Source: Chrysogorgia sp. JL179-B06
Taxonomy: Eukaryota; Cnidaria; Anthozoa; Scleralcyonacea; Chrysogorgiidae
Direction of reading: 5' to 3'
Assembly: GCA_035772405.1 (NCBI GenBank)
Contig: JAYKKM010000375.1
Coordinates: forward strand, 987,001 to 1,051,000
DNA length: 64,000 bases
Notes under the pieces: model-generated
Told to the model about the DNA's origin: nothing
The model's input: only the letters and a program-made list of their open reading frames with translations
Databases searched by the model: none
Made by a program: the position numbers and the translations under genes
Shown: piece after piece, positions 20,478-31,700 of the stretch
Numbering within the stretch: the first letter of the stretch is position 1
How the letters are laid out: each line of letters starts with the position of its first letter

Positions 20478-22027
20478 GACAGATTTAGCAAACAGGACGC
20501 GGACGTCAAGAGGACGTGAGATGGCGTGGATTTTTGTAAATTTCACTTCCGGCGCAAAGACGACGTTGTCTTCGCGATTTTTAGGACGTGATTTTCAAGA
20601 TTTGACGTCCTGTCTAAGACGTGAACTGTTTTAGGTTTTTTTTGTTCGTAACAAGGCGAGTACAAGCAAAGAAACAATTAGAGATAAAAGTTATGTACAC
20701 TTTTGTTTTATTTATAATATTTCGTGTACGTAAAAAGCGTAAATAAAGTTTTTGTAGATTGATAAAAATAGCTTGTAAACTTGGTAAATATAAGGGTTTT
20801 GTGATATTCCATTTGAATATAAGCACCTCTATAATTTCGTTTTTGTATTATGAATATAAAACCCCGATAAATGTAGTTCGTGCTATAGTTTTTGTCAACG
20901 AAACGAAGCAAAAATATGATAGTATGATAGACTGACTTTTTTAATCAATGTGAAGAAAATCTTTAGCCTCTGAGGCAATTCTGTGCAGTGAAAGAAATAT
21001 TAAACAGGCAAAGTTTCAGTCTTGTAAGCATGAAAAGTCGATTAAAAACTCCAAGACACATACATAAAAATAAAAAAGTGTAATAAAATTAATGGTTTGA
21101 ATTGTATTATCGAAACGAGATCAAAATAAGGCCAACAAATTTTCATTCGAAAACGTGTTTATAAAATATTAAACATGTACACAAAAGCTCTGATTATCCA
21201 AACACGGGAATTTTTAATTTTTGAGGTCTTGTACACACAAAAAGCAAATCATAAAATGTAGCAATCTTCCCTGTTAATTTTCACAAGATTTTGCAAAAAT
21301 AGGCCGCAATATATTATACACATGGCAACGTTAAAAGCGAACGAGAATTTGCGTATAATTTGTGAGGGCGAAGTTCACCTTATTGAAAGTTTTAATAAAA
21401 CCCAAAAAGACAACCAAAAGCACATGGAAAAGGTGTAAAATGTTTATTTTACCTCTCGTCGGGCAGGATATTCACGAAGAAACCATTCATTTTGTTCTTG
21501 TAGCAACAAAAAATCACCGAACAACACTTCGACAGTGAAAGAAAACCCGACAGATTCTGTGTTGTAGAATATGAAGGCTAGACAAACTCACAACATCACT
21601 TTAAACTTTGCAGCAATCCAACATTAAGTTAAACGGCATATTTTCGTGATTAATATTTTCAGAAACTTGTAAGGAAGAACTTTGGCAAAAATTCTGTACG
21701 CAAATTATCGCTTTTCGGCCTGTTGCTTCGGAGGTTTCCCTAGTAGGATTTTAGAATAAAAACACGATCTTAATAACTAACATGAATTAGTTGGTCATTC
21801 TTAAACATATCTACCTTTGTATATAATTTGCTTTTTTCTCATTTCACTTATTGTCTGTTTGTATAAAGCTTCCTTTTGTTGAAAAAGGAATTTATAGAAT
21901 AACGTTGTCGAGTTGCTAAATCTGTTTTTCTTCACAACACGACGGCGTCCTCGACCCAGTCCTCGTCGGTCAAATCACGCCATTCTCACTACCTCTTGAC
22001 GTCCGCGTCCTGTTTGCTAAATCTGTC
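20478..22027. mobile_element. Non-autonomous DNA transposon, TA target duplication
   Basis: The ends are exact inverted repeats for about 35 bp (GACAGATTTAGCAAACAGGA, continuing), extending imperfectly to about 55 bp. TA flanks both sides. Removing the element with one TA restores the Gypsy integrase frame, so the borders are well supported. The 1.55-kb interior has no long frame. The TA duplication suggests Tc1/mariner-type mobilisation, but the ends are not ones I recognise. Confidence 0.8.
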
Positions 22028-22426
22028 TAATGGCAACTTCAGGGAACAGGCTGAACTCGCAGATCATGACAAGGAGGTAGAATCCAGCTGGAAATGGGCC
22101 ACAGAACTCGACTGATATCTCCTGCCACGGTCCTTTCGGCAACTTGGTAATTTGTAGAGGCTCGTGCGGTGTTGGTGTAGTTTGCACTGTTGCTTGACAG
22201 GGGATGCAGTTTTTCAATATGTTATCCACCATTTTGTTGATCCCCAGGAACCAAATTTTCTCTCTGACGAGTTTTTTGGTTTCATGTTTTACCTCGTGTG
22301 CAATTTTGCAGTGTGGCTGGTAGAAAAAGTTGAGTTCCACGCAGCAACAGGCTCTAATCTGCGTTTACAGTTAATAGCTATTGTTCAATGCGACGAAGGG
22401 ATTGTAGGTCTTCCTGTGATACCCTG

Positions 22427-24396
22427 CACTGTTATTTTCAACGAGTAGTTTTAACTCCAGAATTGGGGTTTAAATTTTGAGTCCAAAACAATCCGATTTT
22501 TTGAGTTAAATGTTACGCTTCTTTTCGCAGTTAAAAATAACTCGGCAATGAAGAGTTAATTTTACTCCAGAAATTTGGGTTAAAATATAAAAATAAACTC
22601 CATATATATGCACTTGCATGTCTTTATTGTAAACACTATCGTAACAAATATTTTTACTTAATACAAGTTTGTATAAATAAAATAACTCAATATCGGTCTC
22701 TTCCTGATAAACTTGCACGCAGGAGGCGAGCCATAGCTCGGTAAGCGAGATCGTTTTTAGCTCTGTTTATATGAGTGAATTTCATTCCCGTCTATAGTCT
22801 CCTTCGCAGCCGCTAGCTCCTGAGGTAAACGAGTAAATGAGTTAGCTGACAGAGCCTTTTTTCTCCCAAAATGTACGCCACGACCGGTCGCTTTTTTCAA
22901 GTCTTATCTCGCCTGAAATCCAGATTCGCGATTTTATTTGACAGCAATCAGCCCCAAGCTCCAAAATAGTTTGGTATAACACTGACAAACCACTTGGCCA
23001 AACTCACTTGGTACAATAGGTCAGCGTTGCATATATATTCCGTTCGTCGGACAATGATTTCCACACTACGCCATGCGAATGTCGACCATTAATTAAACAT
23101 AATTGGGTTGGCTTGACAAATAAATTTGAAGTCTTTGGACAATTATTCTGAAGCGTCCGAATAGCAACAAACTTGAAAGACATGTCCCTGAATTGTTGAG
23201 CGGTATTAAACACGTCGAGGAAATGAAAGCATCGACAAGACCGAAGAACGAGATTTACAGTATTTATCCACCAATTCGTCCTCCCTTTCAAAACCGGCAT
23301 CAACCATGTTCTCAGGACTGCTCCTTTTCGTTCAGTGATGGCAATTTGCCTGAAGTCGGTTCTGGTTCTTCAAGCTTCGACCAGTCGTCAGGTTCGCCAC
23401 GAATTAAGCGATTCAAGTTCTGGACAGCAGCGAGGAATTTAACTTTAAGCAACGTACTTTTCTATCATAATAGTTATACATTTTACAATTCATTTGTATT
23501 GTTTTTGAGGCTCACATATCTTAGAACTTTCTTTGCCGGGCCGGCAGTTAAAAATTAATTAAAATTAAGTAAAATTAATTAAAATTTCGTTTGCCTAAAA
23601 ACTTGATTGACAGGTTTTCGCTGTTTGTAATTTTTCTCCAATCAGATTCAAGTATTTTGTGGCTTCTTTGTCGAGTTGTCATGATAGATTTTAATGGCTT
23701 TGAAAATACTTTACAAATCATAAAATACAAGTAATATAATAAATATCCCATTGAGTTGTTTGTGCGATAATATTGCCGGGCATTTTACCATTTTTAAAAT
23801 ACACCCGAATTCCGAAACTCGTAAAAATACTCGGCGATATATAGGTTCGGTTCATGAGAAGTATGACGTTTGAATTAGTTGCCGAGCCTATCAACCAAAC
23901 GAAGTCAAATTCCCGACAGCTGCAGTCGAACTCGGGCCTTAGCTAGCCTGCGTGCAGACGCTGCGTATCCGTCCCTGATTAATCGGCACTGAATATTCCG
24001 CCGTCTATGCGTAGGCTAGGCCTTAGCGGTCTGTATTAACAATTATCATTAAATATTATTTAATAAAACAGAAACAAAGAACACAAAAACATAAATTGTT
24101 GTTTACGCGTGTATTTTGATCGTTTGTTATGATTGAGATCTTATCTCAGGAATTCACTGAATTTTACCCCCAAAATAGAGTTTAAATAACTCCGACAAGT
24201 TTTAACTCCTCTAAAAGAGTTTGCGTAACCCCAGTTGAGACGGTTAACTCCGGCGTAAGGGATAACTTTCAGATACGGTACTCCAAAAAGTAGAGTTAAA
24301 ATATAATTAAAATAACTCCTGTAAAATAACTCACCCGCATGGAGTTAACTTTGATCCTATTAAAAGAGTTAAAACTACTCGTTGAAAATAACAGTG
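22427..24396. mobile_element. Non-autonomous CACTA-like DNA transposon with subterminal repeats
   Basis: Inverted ends read CACTGTTATTTTCAACGAGT on each side and are flanked by TG on both sides (22425-22426 and 24397-24398). Taking the element out with one TG restores the reading frame of the Gypsy remnant. Within about 170 bp of each end, GAGTTAA-type words occur many times in both orientations, the subterminal repeat design of CACTA/Mirage elements. No transposase is encoded. Short frames inside are not convincing. Confidence 0.8.
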
Positions 24397-24718
24397 TGGG
24401 ATCATCTTTTGTACTTTGTATGATTGTATCCCAGTTATTGTGGCACTTGGCTTCAATAACCTTCTGGAGCGTTATGTCATGCCGTGTTTCTTCCTTTACC
24501 TGTTCCAAGGTGATATGCTTTTGGGATCGCGTTTATGGCAATGAAGTCAACGTACAGATATGCATGCCTCGTTGGAATCTTGTGATCTTAGGTTGTGAGG
24601 TGAGCAGCTTTCGGGTGGATGGCGAGACATGAAATCTGCTGGATTTTCCTTCCTGAGTTGTAGACGCCATGTCTGGTTTACTAAAGACTTTTGCACCATT
24701 TAGTTCGTGCAGTAAGGC

Positions 24719-24807
24719 CTGGTTTAGACGTCGAAGTTCCGTCGCATTTAATTCGTCGCATTTAATTCAATCAATTAAATGCGACGGTTATGCGACGTCT
24801 AAAACCA
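24719..24807. repeat. Foldback sequence
   Basis: The outer arms ctggtttagacgtcg and cgacgtctaaaacca, and the inner arms cgtcgcatttaatt and aattaaatgcgacg, are complementary. Related gtcgcatttaattc-like words recur to about 24930. It is probably part of a MITE. Confidence 0.55.
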
Positions 24808-25031
24808 ATTAAATTCGTCTAGGGAGTTAAATTCGTCTGAAGACGTTGTATGCGTCATGGTCAGACGGATACAACGTCTGAAATGCGTGTTCGTTTTAGA
24901 TGACGCCGTAACGTCGCATCGAATTAAATGCATAATTATGATAATGTTTTATATTGAGCCCGTGATGATTTTTCGTTAAACTTGGCATGCGCACTCGTTG
25001 AATTCGCGGTATTTTCTCCTATATTTTCAAT

Positions 25032-25499
25032 ATGGCGGGAGAAAGGTGGAAGAACTCTTTGTCTCCTTGTATAAGTTGTGGTAGTTTAACCAAATACCGA
25101 TACATTTTGTGTAGTCTTAACGTTTGTTTACGTGGCGATTGCTCTGTCCCAGAGATGAATGAAGAAGCCTCTGGATGGGAAGAATTCAAAAGCGTTGGAT
25201 ACTGTGTGAAATGTAATAATTATGGAACGGACAATCACAAAGTTTCCTCTTCTGCATCCGGTTCTACGGTTAAATCTGTCCGGTCAGACAGTCCATTCAG
25301 CTCTAGAGAAAGCGAGAGCTCCGACAGTGAAGGTGGACAAAGTTTCCATAAGAAAATTTGCACTGAAGAAACCAAGAGCATTGCGATCGTCGCGAAAGGT
25401 AAGAAGACTGGTAGAAGATCACTTTGGCAGGAAAACCATACCAATACCAATGAAACCGAGCTGTATAAACAGTTTCCAGTAGCTTCAGACCTATACTAG
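25032..25499 (+). CDS. Unassigned Cys-rich/Ser-rich ORF or first exon
   Basis: The ATG at 25032 lies in a plausible start context and opens a 155-codon frame. Residues 13-63 contain three CxxC-like pairs (CISCG, CLRGDC and CVKCNNYG), suggesting a small zinc-binding fold. Residues 72-105 are Ser-rich and acidic. At 25398 the coding sequence meets AAAG followed by GTAAGA, a strong splice donor, so the real exon may end there. I do not recognise the family. It could be a transposon-borne gene. It lies opposite in strand to the YD-repeat gene. Confidence 0.45.
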   Translation: MAGERWKNSLSPCISCGSLTKYRYILCSLNVCLRGDCSVPEMNEEASGWEEFKSVGYCVKCNNYGTDNHKVSSSASGSTVKSVRSDSPFSSRESESSDSEGGQSFHKKICTEETKSIAIVAKGKKTGRRSLWQENHTNTNETELYKQFPVASDLY

Positions 25500-26940
25500 A
25501 CATACGTTTCGCAATAACCCAACGCCCGCCTGTTCTCAATCTCGTACATATAATGTCATAGCCAACCTAGAGTTTCATCCATCCCCTGCGGGATTTTCCC
25601 CATCACTGGTCCCCAGACCTCGCACGCCGTGTATTTGTGTATTTCACTGTTGAAGCACGGTGCATAGATTTTGAACGTTATCTGAAAACAGATTTGGAAT
25701 TACCGAGTCTAAATACATAACATACATTTCGTAAAAACCTGTTTATGTAACTTCGTCGTATATTATTTTGAACGTTATCTCGGTCAATATTTCACCGTTT
25801 TCAATTCTGAAAACAGATTTGGAATTACCGAGTCTAAATACATAACATTCGTACATATTATATTACACAAACGTGTACGCCCTTCGTAAAAACCTGCTTA
25901 TGTTATCATAGGACATATCAGGAATAGGATTATGATATCATAGGACATTGACTCTTACTCATATTTCATATCGACTATACGGTCTCACTCTGAGACTACT
26001 TACTCAAATTTAAAGGCACAATCCAGTTCAAATATCAATAAAATCTAAAGGGACTTGACCAAAGGCATTTAGGCCGTCAGCATTTGAAATTCATAACATT
26101 TGCCACGCAAAATGGCCGGCCCGTGGCAAGCGCGACATATGCTAATGTTGAGTCTTTGACATTCATGAATACTATAACATAGGCTAAGTTTTGACAGCTA
26201 TTAAAGGAGAGTTTGTAGACTTGGAAGCCTCTGCGGAGGAGAGAGGACTTACCTTACAGCCGAGCTTACAGCAACACAAGACTTCCCTAGTTTCTTTACA
26301 CTTGCATGCTGTGGAATATGAAGATCTCGACGCCTAAATTTCTGCTCAAGAAGCTCGAAGTACTTCGAATTTAATTCAAATGCTCCTCCAAAGAATTAAT
26401 CTGCTTAATCTAAATGACATCGCTGCTCTGAAAATCAGATGCTACGCGTTCGAAAACGCATGACCGATACACAGCTAGTGTCCAAAGTGAGTGATCAAGT
26501 GACTGACCTAGCTTCGTAGAATAAATTAAATCCTTCTGCAGATCAGTCAGAATAATTAATATCAACGCAGGAGCCAATCAGATGGCTTATATTCCAGAGG
26601 CATTTCAGGCAGATCAGTCAAAATGACGTCAGATCAGTCAAAATGACGTAACACTGAGTTGCGTCCAATCAAATTGCTCTGCAGATCAGTCAAAATGGAG
26701 GGCAAATCAGTCAACCGCGTTAACGCGGGCTCTGGGAACGAGATGGAGCAATCCGACCGCTCATTTCCGGTTGACCCACTTCCGACTAACAAAATACGCT
26801 GTTTGGATACAGATTGCGAAATCTTTACTGCGCCTGAAGGTAGGGTCGGATTTTTTCACGCTCGCAAATTTTTACGTCAGTCGCGTGACTGATTTGACTT
26901 ACGCTAAATCCGCCCCTAAAGAAAGGCTCCTAAATCCACC
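25500..26940. repeat. Mixed non-coding repeats
   Basis: A 43-bp phrase beginning tctgaaaacagatttggaat occurs at 25681 and 25806, with accompanying ttcgtaaaaacctg and tttatgt phrases. The same combination recurs at 59214-59370. A second local repeat, cagatcagtcaaaatgacgt, occurs several times at 26610-26700. No gene is recognised between 25500 and 26940. Confidence 0.5.
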
Positions 26941-28434
26941 AAGAAAGGCTTAGTCGAAGTTCTAGTAAGAAGTTTCTCAGTGGCCACGGAAGACATGAAA
27001 GATTACATAAAGCCTATTATAAAGAAGAAACCAAAGAAAGTTATCATTCACATCGGTAAATACTACAAGAGATCTGGTCGAATAACACAATCAGATCACG
27101 GAAATCAGCCCAGAAACCACGGTCGTCATGATGTCCGAGCTAATTAGAAGAGAAGATCGTCAATATGATCGTCAAACATTTTAGAGGTAAACAAATTGCT
27201 TAAAGTTTATTGCAGCAAAAACAAAATTGATTTAATCAGTCATGATAACATAGATTCTAGATCTCTTAATGGCTCCCGTTTGCATTTAAATCAATCGGGT
27301 ATTTCATTATTTGCCAAAAACATTATAATGCGTTTAAAACATTTTTAACAGAGGTTAACTTCATCTCTTGTGGTACTCCGGAACCGGCAACTTTATTGCC
27401 AAAAAGCACACTATGAACGATTTGAAGGCAGACAAAAGCATTTTGATCATAAGAGCTGATAAAGGAAATTCTACTGTGATAACGAACCGAACGGATTACA
27501 AAGAACAAGTCGAGGAAATACTACGAGATAACTGATAGACGGAGAAACCCTGCAACAAAAACGGAATTGGAACTAAAAATAACACTTTTGAAATTACGTA
27601 ATCGGAAAATTTGACAGATTCAGAATATTGGAAACTAAGACCATTCGACTCCAACGCGGCTTCATTTTATGGACTTCCGAAAGTCAGTTTCACTAGCAGT
27701 TTCCGAGGACGGCTAAACCATTGCGTTCCTCGACACGAAAACCACGGTTCTCCCAAACGGAGAAATATATATGTCGCCGTTTACAGAAAGGTCACGCATA
27801 CCGAGAAATATTGGGCATTCGACTCCAGGCGCGGATTTAGAAGTTAGTCGCATAAATTAGATTTAGAATTTGCAATTCAAAATACCTGTGAATAACAATC
27901 CTATTGGATAGGTTTTTGTTCTGAATTATTCTTAAGAAAAGCATAACCAATAGGGTTGTTCATGAAGTGTCTAATTTATGCGACTAACTTCTAAATCCGC
28001 GCCTGGACTCGCACAATCCCGAGCAAAGTAAAGGCCGAAAGGATAAAACGAATTTTGATAGATGCGGATATCATAACCACGTATAAACAGTTGATGACCC
28101 TGGAAGATATTTGTCGAAAACCTGAAGATCGACCTAGGCAAGCGGAAGTAAAGGTCATCGTTTACAAATTCAAATGCAAGCCATGTTCTTTCACTTACAT
28201 CGGGGAAAGCAAAAGGTCGTGGAATTCACGTTGGACAGAACATAAGCCTGGCACAAGACGAATGATTGAGTCTGAAATTAAGGACCACGCAGACTCAACA
28301 GGACATGATATATATTCGAATGATGTAGAGAAGGGAGTTGGCAATTACCATAAAGTATTTTTCTCGAATCACTTCATTCGTCTAAAGATAATGAAGCAGT
28401 TAATGAACACAATGAATTCCTCCGAGCGTATGTC
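26941..28434 (+). mobile_element. Penelope-like element remnant preceded by an SGNH-like segment
   Basis: From about 27025, KPKKVIIHIG, then MSELIRREDR and finally SRLHLNQSGISLFAKN near 27290 are spaced like blocks of an SGNH/GDSL esterase fold, with frame breaks between. From 27410 the PLE RT N-terminal phrase KADKSILIIRADKGN appears. After several breaks FLDTKTT-like and YRKVTHTEKYW phrases follow (27740-27815). A GIY-YIG region is found at 28150-28290 (VYKFKCKPC, TYIGES, RWTEHK). RT motif C is not found, so a large part is deleted. A MITE and a BEL element interrupt it. Whether the SGNH part belongs to the same element is uncertain. Confidence 0.7.
27826..28005. mobile_element. 180-bp MITE inside the PLE, with 5-bp target duplication
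   Basis: The ends are inverted copies starting CAGGCGCGGATTTAGAAGTT, about 36 bp long. GACTC flanks both sides (27821-27825 and 28006-28010). Removing the element and one GACTC gives a continuous PLE reading frame (FDSHNPEQ), which proves the borders. Confidence 0.88.
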
Positions 28435-28674
28435 TGTGGGGAGTTGTGTAATCATTTTATTAATAGTTAAGGGCGTGTTGACATATAGAAACATGAGTTA
28501 GGCTACAATGTGCGCCGGAAAAGGGGATTATTATTGATTCGGGTTTTTGAGAGAAGAGACAGTGACTTTGTGTATGTGAGAACGAGAGACAGTGATTCAT
28601 AATAAATAAAGAGATATTTAAGCTAAACAGTGAAGAATTGGAACGAGCACAGGCTCTTTAGTCTGATTTCCAAT
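28435..28674 (+). repeat. 5' LTR of BEL/Pao element
   Basis: The LTR begins TGTGGGGAGTTGTG and ends TTTCCAAT; the right border is uncertain by one base. ATGTC precedes it (28430-28434). A likely primer-binding site, tggcacctccgacggga, starts four bases later at 28679. The aataaataaa near 28600 can serve as a polyadenylation signal. It is 240 bp long, with a single difference from the 3' LTR. Confidence 0.93.
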
Positions 28675-28735
28675 ACAGTGGCACCTCCGACGGGATAGTT
28701 CACAGAATAAATCAAGCGACGGAATAAATCAAGCG

Positions 28736-31700
28736 ATGGATGAGTATATAAACAAGTTGACGAAAAAACTCCAATTACTAAAGTTGACCCAAAACAAAAC
28801 CAAGAGCGTGGTGGAGAAGGGAAATTTCCAAACGATGTTACGACACAAAGAAACCCTTATAACCATTGTTGGAGAGGCAGATAGCCTCAAACGAGACGTC
28901 GAACAAGCCAAGTTGAACGACAACGAAAATGAAGATGAGGTAGCAACATGGTCCCTTGAAATAGAAGGGAAGATAGATGAAGTTGACAACGACATCGCTA
29001 ACTTAACCAAGCGCCTCGCCGAGATGCAACAACACGAGAATTTCGAGAAGAAAGAGAAAGAAAACCAGCAAGTCGCCCGCGAAAGGGAGAAACAACTCGA
29101 GTTCGAGCGCGCAAAACTTCAACTACAAATGGAATTCAACGAAAAGGCTGAGCAAACGAAGACCGTATCAACTGCAAAGACAACGCAAAGGGACCAAGTG
29201 AAGTTGCCTAAGCTGGCCATCACGAAGTTTAACGGAACGTACGAACAGTGGCTGTCATTTTGGAATAAGTTCCAAGCAGAGATTGACCAAGCCGACATAG
29301 CGCCGGTCACAAAGTTCGCCTATTTGAAAGAGTTGGTCGACCTAAAGGTAAGAGAAGATATTGACGGTTTGCCATTCACTACCGATGGATACGAACGAGC
29401 CAAAACTATCCTTAAAAATGAATATGGGAAAACTAGTGAGATTGTCCATGCATACGTGCGCAACATCGCGGCCCTTCCAACGATAACAGGGTCACATCCG
29501 GCAAAGGTTAATCAATTTTACAAGTCGTTGACGTACAACGTACAGTCATTGGAGACGCTTGGGAAACTCCAGGAGGTAAAGGGTAATGTTAGAGGTGTGA
29601 TCGACAAGTTGAAAGGTATTAAAGCTGATCTAGTCAGTGGTGAGCAGAATTGGCAAGAATGGGATTTCAAACAACTTCTTGAAGCTCTGAAGAAATGGAA
29701 AGACATCAACCCTATGGAAAGCCCAGAAACACAAGAAAAGAATCATCATCCGCGCAACCGAAGCTTTTATGCGCAAGACCGCGACTATCAAACAAAGGGA
29801 TGTGTTTATTGTGGAGACGTCAACCACAAGTCTACAAATTGCGACAAGATTACCACCGTCCCAGAGCGAAAGAAGAAGCTCAGCGAGAAACGTCTGTGCT
29901 TTAACTGCACCGGAATCAAGCACAGAGCCGCAGAATGTAAAAGTCGTTCGGTATGCCAGGTATGCCAACGAAAACATCACACCTCTATCTGTGATAAAGT
30001 GAGCCAAGACAAGATGTTGACAGCGAAAAACGAGACAGGCGCCGTTTGTCATCCGGTGGTCCTGGTGGAAGTCAATGGCGTAAAGTGTCGTGCGTTACTC
30101 GACACGGGTGCCGGAAGTTCTTATGCGTCAGCGGCGTTACTTCGAGAACTACACCTTCAACCAGAGAAATCAGAAATTCGGCGAATAGAGATGATGATTG
30201 GCGTCACAACGAAGAGAGTCGAGATTTATCATCTACAAGTTCGCAGTATCAAAGGCGATTTCACCCTTGAGACCGAAGTGACGAAAGTTGATCGCAATGA
30301 ACTTTTGATTCTGGATAATCCTGGATACAAAGAGATGCTGTGCAAGTACTCGCACTTGTGTGGTGTGGTGATGGAGGATGAAGACAGCAAAGCCAAGTTA
30401 CCAGTGCATCTTATCCTCGGAGCAAGCGAATACACCAGAATCAAAACTGGAACCTGCCAGAAAGTGGGCAAGATTGGTGATCCAGTCGCAGAAAAGACCA
30501 GATTCGGGTGGACCATTATCTCATCTGGAGCTGAGGAGTTGGACCTTGGGAAGATGTTCCTTTCACAGACATCTGTTGCTGACTACGAAGCACTGTGCCG
30601 CCTAGACGTGCTGGGGTTAGAAGATTCGCCGACCGGAGACCAAGGAACCGTTCACGCAGAATTCCGAGAACAACTCAAACACTGCCCAGAGGGATGGTAC
30701 GAAACCGGCCTTCCTTGGAAAGGGGGCCACCCACCACTACCCAACAACGAGAAAGGAAGTCTGCGGAGGCTGGACAACCTTGTCCACAAACTAGAGAAAA
30801 CGAAGCGACTGGAAGAGTACAATGCGGTCATCCAAGATCAATTGGAACAAGGTGTGGTAGAAAGAGTTGAAGCACCAGCAACGGGAGTAGAGTTCTATCT
30901 TCCACACAAACCAGTCGTCCGTGAATCAGCTACGAGCACCAAGCTGCGCGTGGTGTATGACGCCTCAGCGAGAGCACATCAAGATGCACCATCCATCAAC
31001 GAGTGCCTAGAGATTGGCCCACCACTACAGAATCGTCTTTGGGAAGTCCTAGTTCGTGGTCGTTTCCATCCAGTCGCGATAGCAGGAGACATCCAGCAAG
31101 CATTCTTGCAGGTGAGAATAAAGGAAGGAGACCGAGATGCTTTACGATTCCACTGGTTCAAGGATCTGCAGTCAAGACAAATAGAAACGTTGCGATTCAC
31201 CAGAGCCCTGTTCGGGTTGGCTCCCTCACCCTTTCTGTTGGGGGAGTCATCAAACAGCACCTGAAGAGCTGTCGTGAAGAGTATCCCAAATATCTGGATG
31301 AGATAGAGCGTAGCATCTACGTAGACGACTTGATCATGGGAGGATCAAACACCCAAGAAGCTGAGGCAATCAAGCAAACCGCCATTGAAATCTTTGGCAA
31401 AGCCAAGTTTAAGCTTCACAAGTGGAGTTCGAATGTTGACCAACTGGAACAGAAAGAGGACCCTGTGGAAGGGCGAAGCTATGCCAAACAACAGTTGGGA
31501 CTCAACTCCGGTGCAAGCAGTCTTCTGGGATTAACGTGGGACAAACGGAAAGACACTATCGGAGTGAATTTCCCATTGGAAAAAACCGAGTCAACGAAAA
31601 GGGGAATCCTAGGAAAAGTAGCACGCATATATGATCCGCTAGGATTCACATCACCCATCACCCTGCGTGGGAAGCAGCTGTATAGGGACGCCTGCGACGA

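Larger units (their letters stand above)
19690..24720 (-). mobile_element. Second Gypsy-type pol remnant, split by two DNA transposons
   Basis: Reading on the minus strand from 24720, a piece of RT (LNGAKVFSKPDM) is fused by deletion to a post-RNase H phrase (KENPADFMSRHP) and then EETRHDITLQKVIEA at about 24500. The frame resumes at 22425 (after 22427-24396 is skipped) with LLRGT, an HHCC region (CIPCQA) and the integrase D in EISVEFCGPF. It resumes again at 20477 (after 20478-22027 is skipped) with GIPYVVKTNNEPSF, where the catalytic Asp is Asn. It ends with the C-terminal KIGDKVLIRQKKQNK domain at 20060-19900. Several stops are present. About 1.5 kb of pol remains; it is dead. Confidence 0.88.

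Noticed and set aside
31003..31264. Separate start codon for the second BEL frame
   Set aside because: The overlap arises from a one-base loss in a G run. The conserved RT order crosses it, so this is one polyprotein and not two genes.
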